Positions 1 to 5,428 of a stretch of 7,603 nucleotides of DNA are shown one piece after another. The number at the start of each line of letters is the position of its first letter. Position 1 is the first letter of the stretch. Source of the stretch: Chloroflexota bacterium. Its GTDB lineage: Bacteria > Chloroflexota > Dehalococcoidia > SZUA-161. Both the position numbers and the translations under genes were made by a program. The notes under the pieces are model-generated. The model saw only the letters and a program-made list of their open reading frames with translations, was not told the DNA's origin and ran no database searches. Location of the stretch: positions 1 through 7,603 of the forward strand of contig VGNW01000106.1 in assembly GCA_016865955.1 (NCBI GenBank), in the 5' to 3' direction.

Positions 1-399
1 GATGAGCACGGCAAGCTGGATGCGCTGCGGCCTCCCGAACTCGATAAGGGCGTCCATGGCAGCGCGAATGCTCCTTCCCGTGAACAACACATCATCGACC
101 AGAATAACATTCTTGCCTGTGACGTTGGTGGGGATATCGCTGGGACGAATCACGGGCGGCGATTCCAGGTACTGCAGGTCATCTCGATGCAGACCGATAT
201 CGAGCGTGCCCACGGGGACATCCTCATTCTCGGCGCTCTTTATCACCGCTGCGATACGCTGAGCCAGGGGAACACCGCGAGTATGTATCCCTATAATCAC
301 CAGGTCGGTGCAGCCGCCGTTGTTCTCCAGCACCTCATGCGCGATGCGCACCAGCGCTCGCCTTATCTCCTCGGCAGTCATAATTACCTTTTCGGGCAT
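1..399 (-). CDS. pyrR: Bifunctional pyrimidine operon regulator / uracil phosphoribosyltransferase PyrR (3' end missing)
   Basis: PyrR binds the leader RNA of pyrimidine genes when UMP or UTP is high and causes early termination; many homologues also make UMP from uracil and PRPP. The frame is open from the ATG at 399 to the window edge, giving 133 residues of a family of about 180, so roughly the last 45-50 residues lie outside. The N-terminus has the family pattern EEIRRALVRIAHEVLE (10-25), then IIGIHTRGVPLA (35-46), LDIGLHRDD (66-74) and the PRPP-binding loop VILVDDVLFTGRS (98-110), followed by AMDALIEFGRPQRIQLAVLI as in Bacillus PyrR. The start is supported by GGAGG seven bases upstream (407-411). 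A complete PyrR-type attenuator lies directly in front, so the gene is probably autoregulated. Pyrimidine biosynthesis genes probably follow beyond the left edge (inference). Confidence 0.96.
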   Translation of the reverse strand, partial: MPEKVIMTAEEIRRALVRIAHEVLENNGGCTDLVIIGIHTRGVPLAQRIAAVIKSAENEDVPVGTLDIGLHRDDLQYLESPPVIRPSDIPTNVTGKNVILVDDVLFTGRSIRAAMDALIEFGRPQRIQLAVLI

Positions 400-433
400 A
401 AAAAAACCTCCACCTTCAAAAAGGCAGAGGGTT
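400..433 (-). terminator. Intrinsic terminator of the pyrR leader, overlapping the ribosome binding site
   Basis: Read on the minus strand, positions 433-421 (5' arm) and 416-405 (3' arm) form a stem of 12 pairs with one bulged C and two G-T pairs. The loop is four bases (420-417), and a run of seven T (406-400) ends directly at the pyrR ATG. The 3' arm contains the GGAGG Shine-Dalgarno sequence (411-407). The stem would therefore stop transcription and, in any transcript that reads through, hide the ribosome binding site. Confidence 0.85.
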
Positions 434-485
434 ACACTCCTGATTATATTTGCTCAGGTTTCGGGCTGCCATCGCCCCTCCCTTT
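420..485 (-). promoter_or_regulatory. Antiterminator alternative fold of the pyrR leader
   Basis: On the minus strand AAAGGGAGGG (485-476) is complementary over all ten bases to CCCTC plus CCTTT (431-427 and 424-420), apart from a two-base TG bulge at 426-425. This pairing uses the 5' arm of the terminator and also the 3' foot of the PyrR-binding hairpin, so it excludes both. That is the logic of Bacillus pyr attenuation: without PyrR the antiterminator forms and transcription continues. Seen by hand pairing only; no folding energies were computed. Confidence 0.72.
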
Positions 486-511
486 CCAGTCTCACCGGAC
501 TGAGTTAAAGG
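481..511 (-). promoter_or_regulatory. PyrR-binding hairpin (anti-antiterminator)
   Basis: On the minus strand the RNA reads CCTTT (511-507), a short internal loop, CAGTC (502-498), a six-base loop CGGTGA, GACTG (491-487), G, and AAAGG (485-481). The conserved PyrR recognition pattern, AGUCC-N-GUGAG followed by a closing pyrimidine-rich strand, is present. The lower stem traps the AAAGG needed for the antiterminator, so PyrR binding would favour the downstream terminator. Confidence 0.85.
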
Positions 512-526
512 TTTAACCTGCGAAGC

Positions 527-555
527 ATTATAACACCTTACCCGGGGATTGGCAA
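527..555 (-). promoter_or_regulatory. Sigma70-type promoter of pyrR
   Basis: On the minus strand TTGCCA (555-550) is followed after exactly 17 bases by a perfect TATAAT (532-527). Transcription would begin near 520, immediately before the PyrR hairpin, giving a leader of about 120 bases. It lies between the nnr stop codon and the leader, so pyrR has its own promoter rather than depending on nnr read-through. Confidence 0.85.
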
Positions 556-589
556 GAGCATTTTGCAATTTTCACTTTGCATTTCTTAG

Positions 590-2152
590 TTACTGCCCTT
601 TCAGCTTCCTTATCGCCCTGGGCAGAACCGGCAGCAGGTCGCTGGCTACCATGCCAGCATCGCCCAGTTCCGCTTTGACTGCATCTCCCGCCATGCTGTG
701 GAGATACACGCCGCAGCAGGCTGCATCGAATGGAGAAAGCCCCTGGGCCAGCAGGCCGGCGATTGTCCCGGAAAGCACATCCCCCGTTCCCGCTGAAGCC
801 AGTCCGGGGTTAGCTGACGGATTAAGCTTCGCCCTGCCATCAGGCGCCGCAATTACGGTGTACGCCCCCTTGAGCACCACCACCTTCCCCCACTCCGCCG
901 CCGACCCCCGCGCTATCTTCAGCCGTTCCGCCTGCACATTCGTCACAGTCAGGCCCGTCAGCCTCGCCATCTCGCCGGGATGCGGGGTGAGTATCGCCTG
1001 ATAGTCCATCTTCTGCCACCATTTGTTTTGCTTCGCCAGCGCGTTCAGGGCGTCGGCGTCCAGCACAACGCCCCGCGGCATGATAGGGGCGAGCGAGAAG
1101 AGGGTATCTCTGATGAACTTCGCTGTGGATTCGTGCTGTCCCATGCCGCATCCCATGAGCAGGACATCGTACTCCCTGAGCTGCTCCACGAAAACAGGAG
1201 CTACCTCGGCGCTGACAACCCCCGGCTCGGCTTCAGCCAGAGGCGCGTAGGTTACCTCGTTCAGCTTCGTTGCTAATATGGGTTGGAGGCTGCGCGCCGT
1301 GGCAAGCGTAACCAAACCCGCCCCCACTCTGGTAGCGGCAGCGCAGGCGAGATAGGCTGCGCCGATGTAGTTCACCGAACCCGCAGAAGCCAGCACCTTG
1401 CCGAAGCTGCCCTTGTTGGCGTCGAGGGGCCTCCGCGGCAGCACCGACCTGACCCACTCCGAAGTGATAAGCCCGGTCTTAATATCTTCAGCCAGATTTC
1501 GCGGTATGCCGATGTCAGCCACTATCAGCCTGCCCACCCTCTCCGCACCGGGGAAGCTGAACAGGCCCACCTTGGGGTATCCCAGAGTGATAGTAACATC
1601 AGCAGTGAGACAGGCAGGGTCGATAGCGCCGCTATCGGCGTCCAATCCGGAGGGGAGGTCAAGTGCAACCACCATAAGCTGCGGGCGGCTCTGCTTCGCC
1701 TTCCTGACCTGCTCCGCTAGCTCCCTGATTGCGCCCTGAAGAGGACGGAGCGTGCCCGTGCCGAACAGGGCATCGATTACTATTTCGGATGAGGCAAGGG
1801 CTTCTTTCAATCTGGACATGCCCTCGTCTTTTTCAATATCGACGGATGAAAAGCCTCTTTCCTGAAGCAGCTTGTAGTTCTTGTCGTCTTCGGTACGGCG
1901 CTTGTACAGGAACAGGCTGACCTCGGCATCCCATTCATAGAGGTGGCGCGCCGCCACCAGACCGTCGCCGCCGTTATTGCCCGGCCCGCACAAAATCACG
2001 ATGGGGCAGCCGGCAACGCTGCCGCCGCGGAGCTTGCCGACCTCCTCCGCAACCGCCAGACCAGCGTTTTCCATGAGCATGTCCAGCGATACGCCGGCTT
2101 CAACGGACCTTTGCTCCAGCCTGCGCATCTCTTCGGTAGTAACCAGCCTCAA
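590..2152 (-). CDS. nnr: Bifunctional NAD(P)H-hydrate repair enzyme (epimerase + ADP-dependent dehydratase)
   Basis: Repairs damaged NAD(P)H in the cytosol: the N-terminal YjeF_N domain interconverts R and S hydrates, and the C-terminal ribokinase-like domain dehydrates the S form using ADP. The protein has 520 residues, usual for the fused bacterial enzyme. N-terminal marks are ENAG (28-31), GPGNNGGDG (56-64), DALFGTG (127-133) and DLPSGLDADSG (165-175). The C-terminal domain begins near KGSFGKVL (247-254) and shows VGAG (276-279), LDADALN (364-370), TPHPGE (389-394), and ANPGLASAGTGDVLSG (447-462) with D458 as probable catalytic base. The start is TTG, chosen because AGGAGG lies six bases before it and the resulting MRLVTTEEMRRLEQR matches the usual family start. 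The next ATG, at codon 9, would cut this off. It overlaps the acpS stop by four bases, so the two are translationally coupled. No clear terminator follows its TAA. Confidence 0.96.
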   Translation of the reverse strand: MRLVTTEEMRRLEQRSVEAGVSLDMLMENAGLAVAEEVGKLRGGSVAGCPIVILCGPGNNGGDGLVAARHLYEWDAEVSLFLYKRRTEDDKNYKLLQERGFSSVDIEKDEGMSRLKEALASSEIVIDALFGTGTLRPLQGAIRELAEQVRKAKQSRPQLMVVALDLPSGLDADSGAIDPACLTADVTITLGYPKVGLFSFPGAERVGRLIVADIGIPRNLAEDIKTGLITSEWVRSVLPRRPLDANKGSFGKVLASAGSVNYIGAAYLACAAATRVGAGLVTLATARSLQPILATKLNEVTYAPLAEAEPGVVSAEVAPVFVEQLREYDVLLMGCGMGQHESTAKFIRDTLFSLAPIMPRGVVLDADALNALAKQNKWWQKMDYQAILTPHPGEMARLTGLTVTNVQAERLKIARGSAAEWGKVVVLKGAYTVIAAPDGRAKLNPSANPGLASAGTGDVLSGTIAGLLAQGLSPFDAACCGVYLHSMAGDAVKAELGDAGMVASDLLPVLPRAIRKLKGQ

Positions 2153-2514
2153 GTCGTTCCTCCTATCACAGTGGCGATGGCGTACTCCCGGCTGTGGGAA
2201 AGGCTGATGGCGAGTTCATTCATGCCGAGCTTCTGCGCCCTGCGGCGCGCCCTGCCGTGAAGGTAAAGCAGCGGTGCATTGCGTTTATTGCGCAGAACCT
2301 CGATGTCTCGCCAGGAGACACCCCTTCTGCCCGTGCCCAGCGCCTTCATCACCGCCTCCTTGGCAGCGAACCTGACGGCAAGCTCAGGCACCCGGTTTCG
2401 GCACAGCTCAAGCTCAGCTTCGGTATAAACCCGCTTGAGGAATCTCTCACCGTAGCGGTTCACGGCGCGCTGCACGCGCTCTATCTCGATTATATCCACG
2501 CCGAGATGATACAT
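2149..2514 (-). CDS. acpS: Holo-[acyl-carrier-protein] synthase (AcpS)
   Basis: Transfers 4'-phosphopantetheine from CoA to a serine of acyl carrier protein, activating it for fatty acid synthesis. At 121 residues it has the normal length of the small trimeric AcpS type. The N-terminal GVDIIEIERV (5-14) carries the Mg-binding Asp7, and RFAAKEAVMKALGTG (48-62) carries the second metal ligand Glu53 and the Lys/Gly phosphate region. ISLSHSREYAIATVI near the C-terminus is the closing family motif. The ATG at 2514 sits where the family normally begins; a modest GAGG lies just upstream (2516-2519). The acpS-nnr order with overlap is common in bacteria. An extended -10 promoter lies about 30 bases upstream. 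Confidence 0.96.
   Translation of the reverse strand: MYHLGVDIIEIERVQRAVNRYGERFLKRVYTEAELELCRNRVPELAVRFAAKEAVMKALGTGRRGVSWRDIEVLRNKRNAPLLYLHGRARRRAQKLGMNELAISLSHSREYAIATVIGGTT
2159..2164 (-). promoter_or_regulatory. Ribosome binding site that fixes the TTG start of nnr
   Basis: The minus strand reads AGGAGG, then six bases, then TTG. It lies inside the last codons of acpS. No comparably good site precedes the ATG at codon 9, so the TTG start is preferred. Confidence 0.75.
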
Positions 2515-2547
2515 CGCCTCAATTAAAAGCGAAAATTTGTGCTTAGA

Positions 2548-2556
2548 AGTATACCA
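2548..2556 (-). promoter_or_regulatory. Extended -10 promoter for acpS-nnr
   Basis: The minus strand reads TGG followed by TATACT, an extended -10 element with five of six consensus bases. No good -35 hexamer is seen 16-18 bases upstream, which fits an extended -10 type. The start point would be near 2541, leaving a leader of about 27 bases before the acpS ATG. Confidence 0.5.
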
Positions 2557-2601
2557 TAATAAAGGCAGCGGGACTATAACACCGGCGTCATATCCCTAAG
2601 G

Positions 2602-2630
2602 TTGACTTCCGCGCAGATTATTGCTAGACT
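2602..2630 (+). promoter_or_regulatory. Sigma70-type promoter for the CoA-transferase cluster
   Basis: TTGACT (2602-2607) and TAGACT (2625-2630) are separated by 17 bases; the -35 matches five of six and the -10 four of six consensus bases. It is divergent from, and about 45 bases away from, the acpS promoter. The leader to the first ATG would be about 80 bases, and no operator palindrome or riboswitch was recognised in it. Confidence 0.5.
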
Positions 2631-2715
2631 GAGCGGGGTTCGGGCAAGATGCTCCCCATACCTGTCTTCAAACTCCAATAACATCTAGACCAAATATCAC
2701 ACAAAGGGGTAGAGT

Positions 2716-4056
2716 ATGCCAGAGAAAAAGAAGCTGCAAGGACCCGTCCTGAAATCTCGTCCTGAAGGACTCGTCCTGAAATCTCGTCCTGAAGGACCCG
2801 TCCTGAAATCTCGTCCTGAAGGACCCGTCCTGAAATCTCGTCCTGAAGGATTCCTGCCCAAGTATCGAGTGCTCGACCTGGCTAACGAGAAGGGCGCCTA
2901 CTGCGGCAAACTTCTCGCTGACCTCGGAGCTGAGGTGATAAAGGTGGAACCCCCGTGCGGGGATAAGATGAGGCTCCGGGGTCCTTTTTTTAAGAACGAG
3001 GTTCACCCCGAAAAGAGCCTGTTCTTCCTCTATTTCAATACCAGCAAGGGTTCGATTACTCTGGATATCGAGAACCCTGCCGGTAAGGAAATCTTTATAA
3101 AGCTGGTTAAAACCGCCGATGTCGTGGTGGAGAGCTTCCCCGTAGGTTATCTCCGCAGTCTAGGACTCGATTACCCTAAACTGAAAAAGATCAACCCCAA
3201 ACTGGTGCTGACCTCCATCACACCGTACGGTCAGAAGGGACCGCTGAGCGGCTACAAAGCCGAGGACATCAATATCTTTGCCATGAGCGGCTATATGCAG
3301 CTTGTGGGCGAGCCCGACCAGGCGCCGCTGGTGCTCGGCGGCGAGCAGACCTTTTACCCCGGCTCGCAGTATGCCGCCGTGGGCACGATGGCTGCCCTGT
3401 TCTATCGCGACAATGTCTCGAAAAAAGGACAGCACGTGGACGTGTCCATGCAGGAGGCTATGATTAGCTACTGGCAGGAGCAGACTCCGGTCCCCATGTG
3501 GCAGAAGACGCAGGAGAACAACACGCGCGTGGGCGCAATGGACGCCATGGTCACGCCCTGCGGCCTCTATCCCTGCAAAGACGGTTGGATATCGCTGTGT
3601 GTTGTGACGCCGCAGGAGTGGGACGCCCTTTCACAGTGGATATACGAGGTAACAGGCAATGCCGAGGTGCTCAAAGACGAGTACAAAGGCGGACTCATCT
3701 CCCGCATGCCCGTCCGCGATATGGTTAACGTGCTGGTTATGGAATTCACCGATAAACTGACGGGACGCGAAATTTTCCTGGAGGGGCAGAAGAGGAAAGT
3801 AGTGGTTATGCCTGTGAACGACGTGCCCTCCCTTGTTAATGATACCCAGCTTGGTTCGCGCAACTTCTGGGTGACACTGGACCATCCTGTGGTGGGCAAG
3901 CTGAAGTATCCTAAAGGCGCGCTGTACAGCGATGCCATCGGCGCTCCTGCCAGAGCGGCGCCGCTGCTCGGTGAGGACAACGAGAGAATCTATTGCGGCG
4001 AGTTGAAATACAGCAAGGAAGACCTTGCTGTGCTGCGCACCACAGGCGTAATCTAA
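2716..4056 (+). CDS. CaiB/BaiF family III CoA-transferase, probable non-catalytic partner subunit, with repeat-bearing N-terminus
   Basis: Family III CoA-transferases move CoA between carboxylic acids through an aspartyl-CoA intermediate in the cytosol. This 446-residue protein has the family's Rossmann-like start YRVLDLANEKGAYCGKLLADLGAEVIKVEPP (50-80), then NTSKGSITLDIENPAGKE (108-125), SFPVGYLRSLGLDYPKL (140-156), TSITPYGQKGPLSGYKAEDIN (166-186) and GQHVDVSMQEA in the second half. By alignment with formyl-CoA transferase-like enzymes, Phe213 in GGEQTFYPGSQ stands where the catalytic Asp is expected. Residues 9-44 are four copies of GPVLKSRPE in place of the few residues normally preceding the first strand, explaining the slight over-length. 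AAAGGGG (2703-2709) precedes the ATG; no alternative start lies between the repeats and the conserved domain. The next gene is a second family member, so a heteromeric enzyme as in benzylsuccinate CoA-transferase BbsEF is plausible. The substrate is unknown. Confidence 0.88.
   Translation: MPEKKKLQGPVLKSRPEGLVLKSRPEGPVLKSRPEGPVLKSRPEGFLPKYRVLDLANEKGAYCGKLLADLGAEVIKVEPPCGDKMRLRGPFFKNEVHPEKSLFFLYFNTSKGSITLDIENPAGKEIFIKLVKTADVVVESFPVGYLRSLGLDYPKLKKINPKLVLTSITPYGQKGPLSGYKAEDINIFAMSGYMQLVGEPDQAPLVLGGEQTFYPGSQYAAVGTMAALFYRDNVSKKGQHVDVSMQEAMISYWQEQTPVPMWQKTQENNTRVGAMDAMVTPCGLYPCKDGWISLCVVTPQEWDALSQWIYEVTGNAEVLKDEYKGGLISRMPVRDMVNVLVMEFTDKLTGREIFLEGQKRKVVVMPVNDVPSLVNDTQLGSRNFWVTLDHPVVGKLKYPKGALYSDAIGAPARAAPLLGEDNERIYCGELKYSKEDLAVLRTTGVI
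2740..2847 (+). repeat. Four tandem 27-bp repeats inside a coding region
   Basis: The four copies are 2740-2766, 2767-2793, 2794-2820 and 2821-2847. Copies 1, 3 and 4 are identical, and copy 2 differs by one base (C to T, Pro to Leu). Each encodes GPVLKSRPE in frame. The unit itself is two related halves built on CGTCCTGAA, and each junction contains GTCCTGAAGGAC or a close variant, which can form a small hairpin (GTCCT/AGGAC). Confidence 0.95.
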
Positions 4057-4074
4057 ACCACTTCAAAAAGCGTA

Positions 4075-4083
4075 AAGGGAGGA
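4075..4083 (+). promoter_or_regulatory. Ribosome binding site of the second CoA-transferase
   Basis: AAGGGAGGA ends seven bases before the ATG at 4091. The gap between the two CoA-transferase genes is only 34 bases and holds nothing else, supporting one transcript. Confidence 0.75.
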
Positions 4084-4090
4084 TAAAGCC

Positions 4091-5314
4091 ATGGCGAAAA
4101 AGGCTCTGGAAGGCGTGAGAGTCATAGAGTTCGGTCTTTACATAGCACTGCCTCTGGCGACAAGAATGCTGGCTGCGCTGGGCGCCGAGGTTATCAAGGT
4201 CGAGACGCTTACGGCTCTCGATATGTCCTGGTACGGCCCCATGTATGCGCCGGGCTGTCTCCAGCTCGAATACCGTCCCCTCAAACGCAACGTCACGCTG
4301 GATGTCCGCCAGCCCAGAGGCAAGGAGATCATGGAGGAGCTCATCAAGAAGAGCGATGTCTATATGACCAACCTGGGAGAAGGCGCTCTGGCAAAGTACG
4401 GGCTTCCCTTCAAGCATGTGCAATCACTGAAGAAAGGCCTCATCGTTTTATGGCAGACCGGGCTGGGCAGCGTAGGTCCCTATGGAGGCTTCAAGGCTTA
4501 CGGCAGGCTGATGCAGCACGCCTGCGCCATATCCACCATGGGCGGAACTCCCGATAATCTCGGCGTAGCCAATATCTCCTATTCCGACTACCACACCTCG
4601 ATGTTCAACGCCCTGGCGGTAATAGGAGCGCTGGAAAGGAGACGCCGCACCGGCGAGGGCTGCTTCATCGAGTGCCCTATATACGAATCCGGCGTGGTCA
4701 CAGTTGGCCCCGCCTTGCTGGACTACCAGTCAAACAAGGTCGTCCCGGAGCGCCGTCAGAACCGGCACCGCTACTTTGCCCCTCACGGAGCCTACCCCTG
4801 CCAGGGCACGGACAGATGGTGCACCATCGCAGTGACTAACGAGGAGGAATGGAAGGCGTTCTGCAAGGTAATCGGCAACCCTGCCTGGGCGAAGTCGCCT
4901 AAATTTAGCACAGCTCCCGATAGGGTGAAGAACGCTCAAGAGCTGGACAGCCGGATAGGCAAGTGGACATCGACGCGAGATGCCTACGATGTTATGAAGA
5001 AGATGCAGAAGGCAGGAGTTCCATCGGGTATCGTGTCCAAGGGAGAGGACCTCGATAAGAGCGAGCACCTCAAGAGCCACGGGTTCTACTATGAGACCGA
5101 GTACTACTCCGCCGACTTCGAGAAACCCGGCATGGAGTGGCCCGTGGCGGGGACGACGGTAACCTGGAAAGAGCCGGTCTATCTTTCGGATACCCCCTGC
5201 GGGTTCGGCCCTATGCACAAGGTCGGGCAGGACAACGACTATGTCTACGGCAAGCTGCTCGGTATGTCACAGTCTGAGATCAACAAGCTCACCGAGGAAG
5301 GCGTATTTAAATAA
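4091..5314 (+). CDS. CaiB/BaiF family III CoA-transferase with catalytic aspartate
   Basis: Probable catalytic subunit or stand-alone enzyme that transfers CoA between organic acids. The 407-residue length is normal for the family. The start GVRVIEFGLYIALPLATRMLAALGAEVIKVE (8-38) is the family's first strand and nucleotide-like loop. It is followed by KRNVTLDVRQPRGKEIMEELIKKSDV (65-90), a region ending WQTGLGSVGPYGGFKAYG (121-138), and MGGTPDNLGVANISYSDYHTSMFNALAVIGALERRRRTGEG (150-190). Asp166 in this last stretch lies at the place of the catalytic Asp of formyl-CoA transferase. The C-terminal part has the usual second helical lobe with KMQKAGVPSGIVSKGEDL (304-321). It is clearly related to, but strongly diverged from, the gene just upstream. 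The pair together with a downstream acyl-CoA dehydrogenase suggests activation of a carboxylic acid for beta-oxidation-like breakdown. The specific acid cannot be inferred. Confidence 0.9.
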   Translation: MAKKALEGVRVIEFGLYIALPLATRMLAALGAEVIKVETLTALDMSWYGPMYAPGCLQLEYRPLKRNVTLDVRQPRGKEIMEELIKKSDVYMTNLGEGALAKYGLPFKHVQSLKKGLIVLWQTGLGSVGPYGGFKAYGRLMQHACAISTMGGTPDNLGVANISYSDYHTSMFNALAVIGALERRRRTGEGCFIECPIYESGVVTVGPALLDYQSNKVVPERRQNRHRYFAPHGAYPCQGTDRWCTIAVTNEEEWKAFCKVIGNPAWAKSPKFSTAPDRVKNAQELDSRIGKWTSTRDAYDVMKKMQKAGVPSGIVSKGEDLDKSEHLKSHGFYYETEYYSADFEKPGMEWPVAGTTVTWKEPVYLSDTPCGFGPMHKVGQDNDYVYGKLLGMSQSEINKLTEEGVFK

Positions 5315-5318
5315 GCAC

Positions 5319-5378
5319 TCAGCGGTCAGCTATCAGCGTTCAGTTCTAAGGGCCTACTGAAGGCTGAAAGCTGATAGC
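5319..5378 (+). repeat. Inverted array of TCAGC heptads forming a long stem-loop
   Basis: After the stop codon, TCAG recurs every seven bases at 5319, 5326, 5333 and 5340 (three of the four as TCAGC). On the opposite strand the same period-7 motif appears at 5374, 5367 and 5360. The arms 5329-5343 and 5364-5378 pair at 14 of 15 positions around a 20-base loop. The next T-rich stretch begins only about 15 bases later (5394-5403), so this is not a standard intrinsic terminator. It could act as an mRNA stabiliser, processing site or weak terminator. It fills most of the gap between the CoA-transferase and the amidohydrolase-like gene. Confidence 0.8.
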
Positions 5379-5428
5379 CGTTTGCTTCCTAACATTTTTA
5401 TTTTCAAGATTAAGAAGGAGGACCGATA

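Noticed and set aside
187..516. Plus-strand reading frame across pyrR and its leader
   Set aside because: It is antisense to a convincing PyrR and its attenuator; no ribosome binding site or domain supports it.
556..589. Possible terminator after nnr
   Set aside because: The sequence is A/T-rich but forms no stem followed by a T-run on the minus strand; the promoter of pyrR follows directly.
1620..1640. Palindrome CGATAGCG/CCGCTATCG
   Set aside because: It lies inside nnr, encoding the conserved SGLDADSGAID stretch; chance and codon use explain it.
2740..2847. Tandem repeats as a possible CRISPR array
   Set aside because: The copies adjoin directly with no spacers and are in frame with a conserved protein.
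2951..2991. GC-rich hairpin CCCCGTGCGGGG followed later by seven T, as an internal terminator or a slippage site
   Set aside because: The hairpin is about 20 bases from the T-run and no good stem adjoins it; the protein is homologous to the family in one frame on both sides of the run, so no frameshift is indicated.
2668..3006. A minus-strand reading frame with repeated FRTRFQDGS, overlapping the repeat array
   Set aside because: It is the complement of the 27-bp repeats inside a gene with clear CoA-transferase homology on the plus strand; outside the repeats it has no recognisable domain.
3911..4423. Long minus-strand reading frame across the junction of the two CoA-transferase genes
   Set aside because: No recognisable domain; it spans two well-supported plus-strand genes and their ribosome binding site, so it is a shadow frame.
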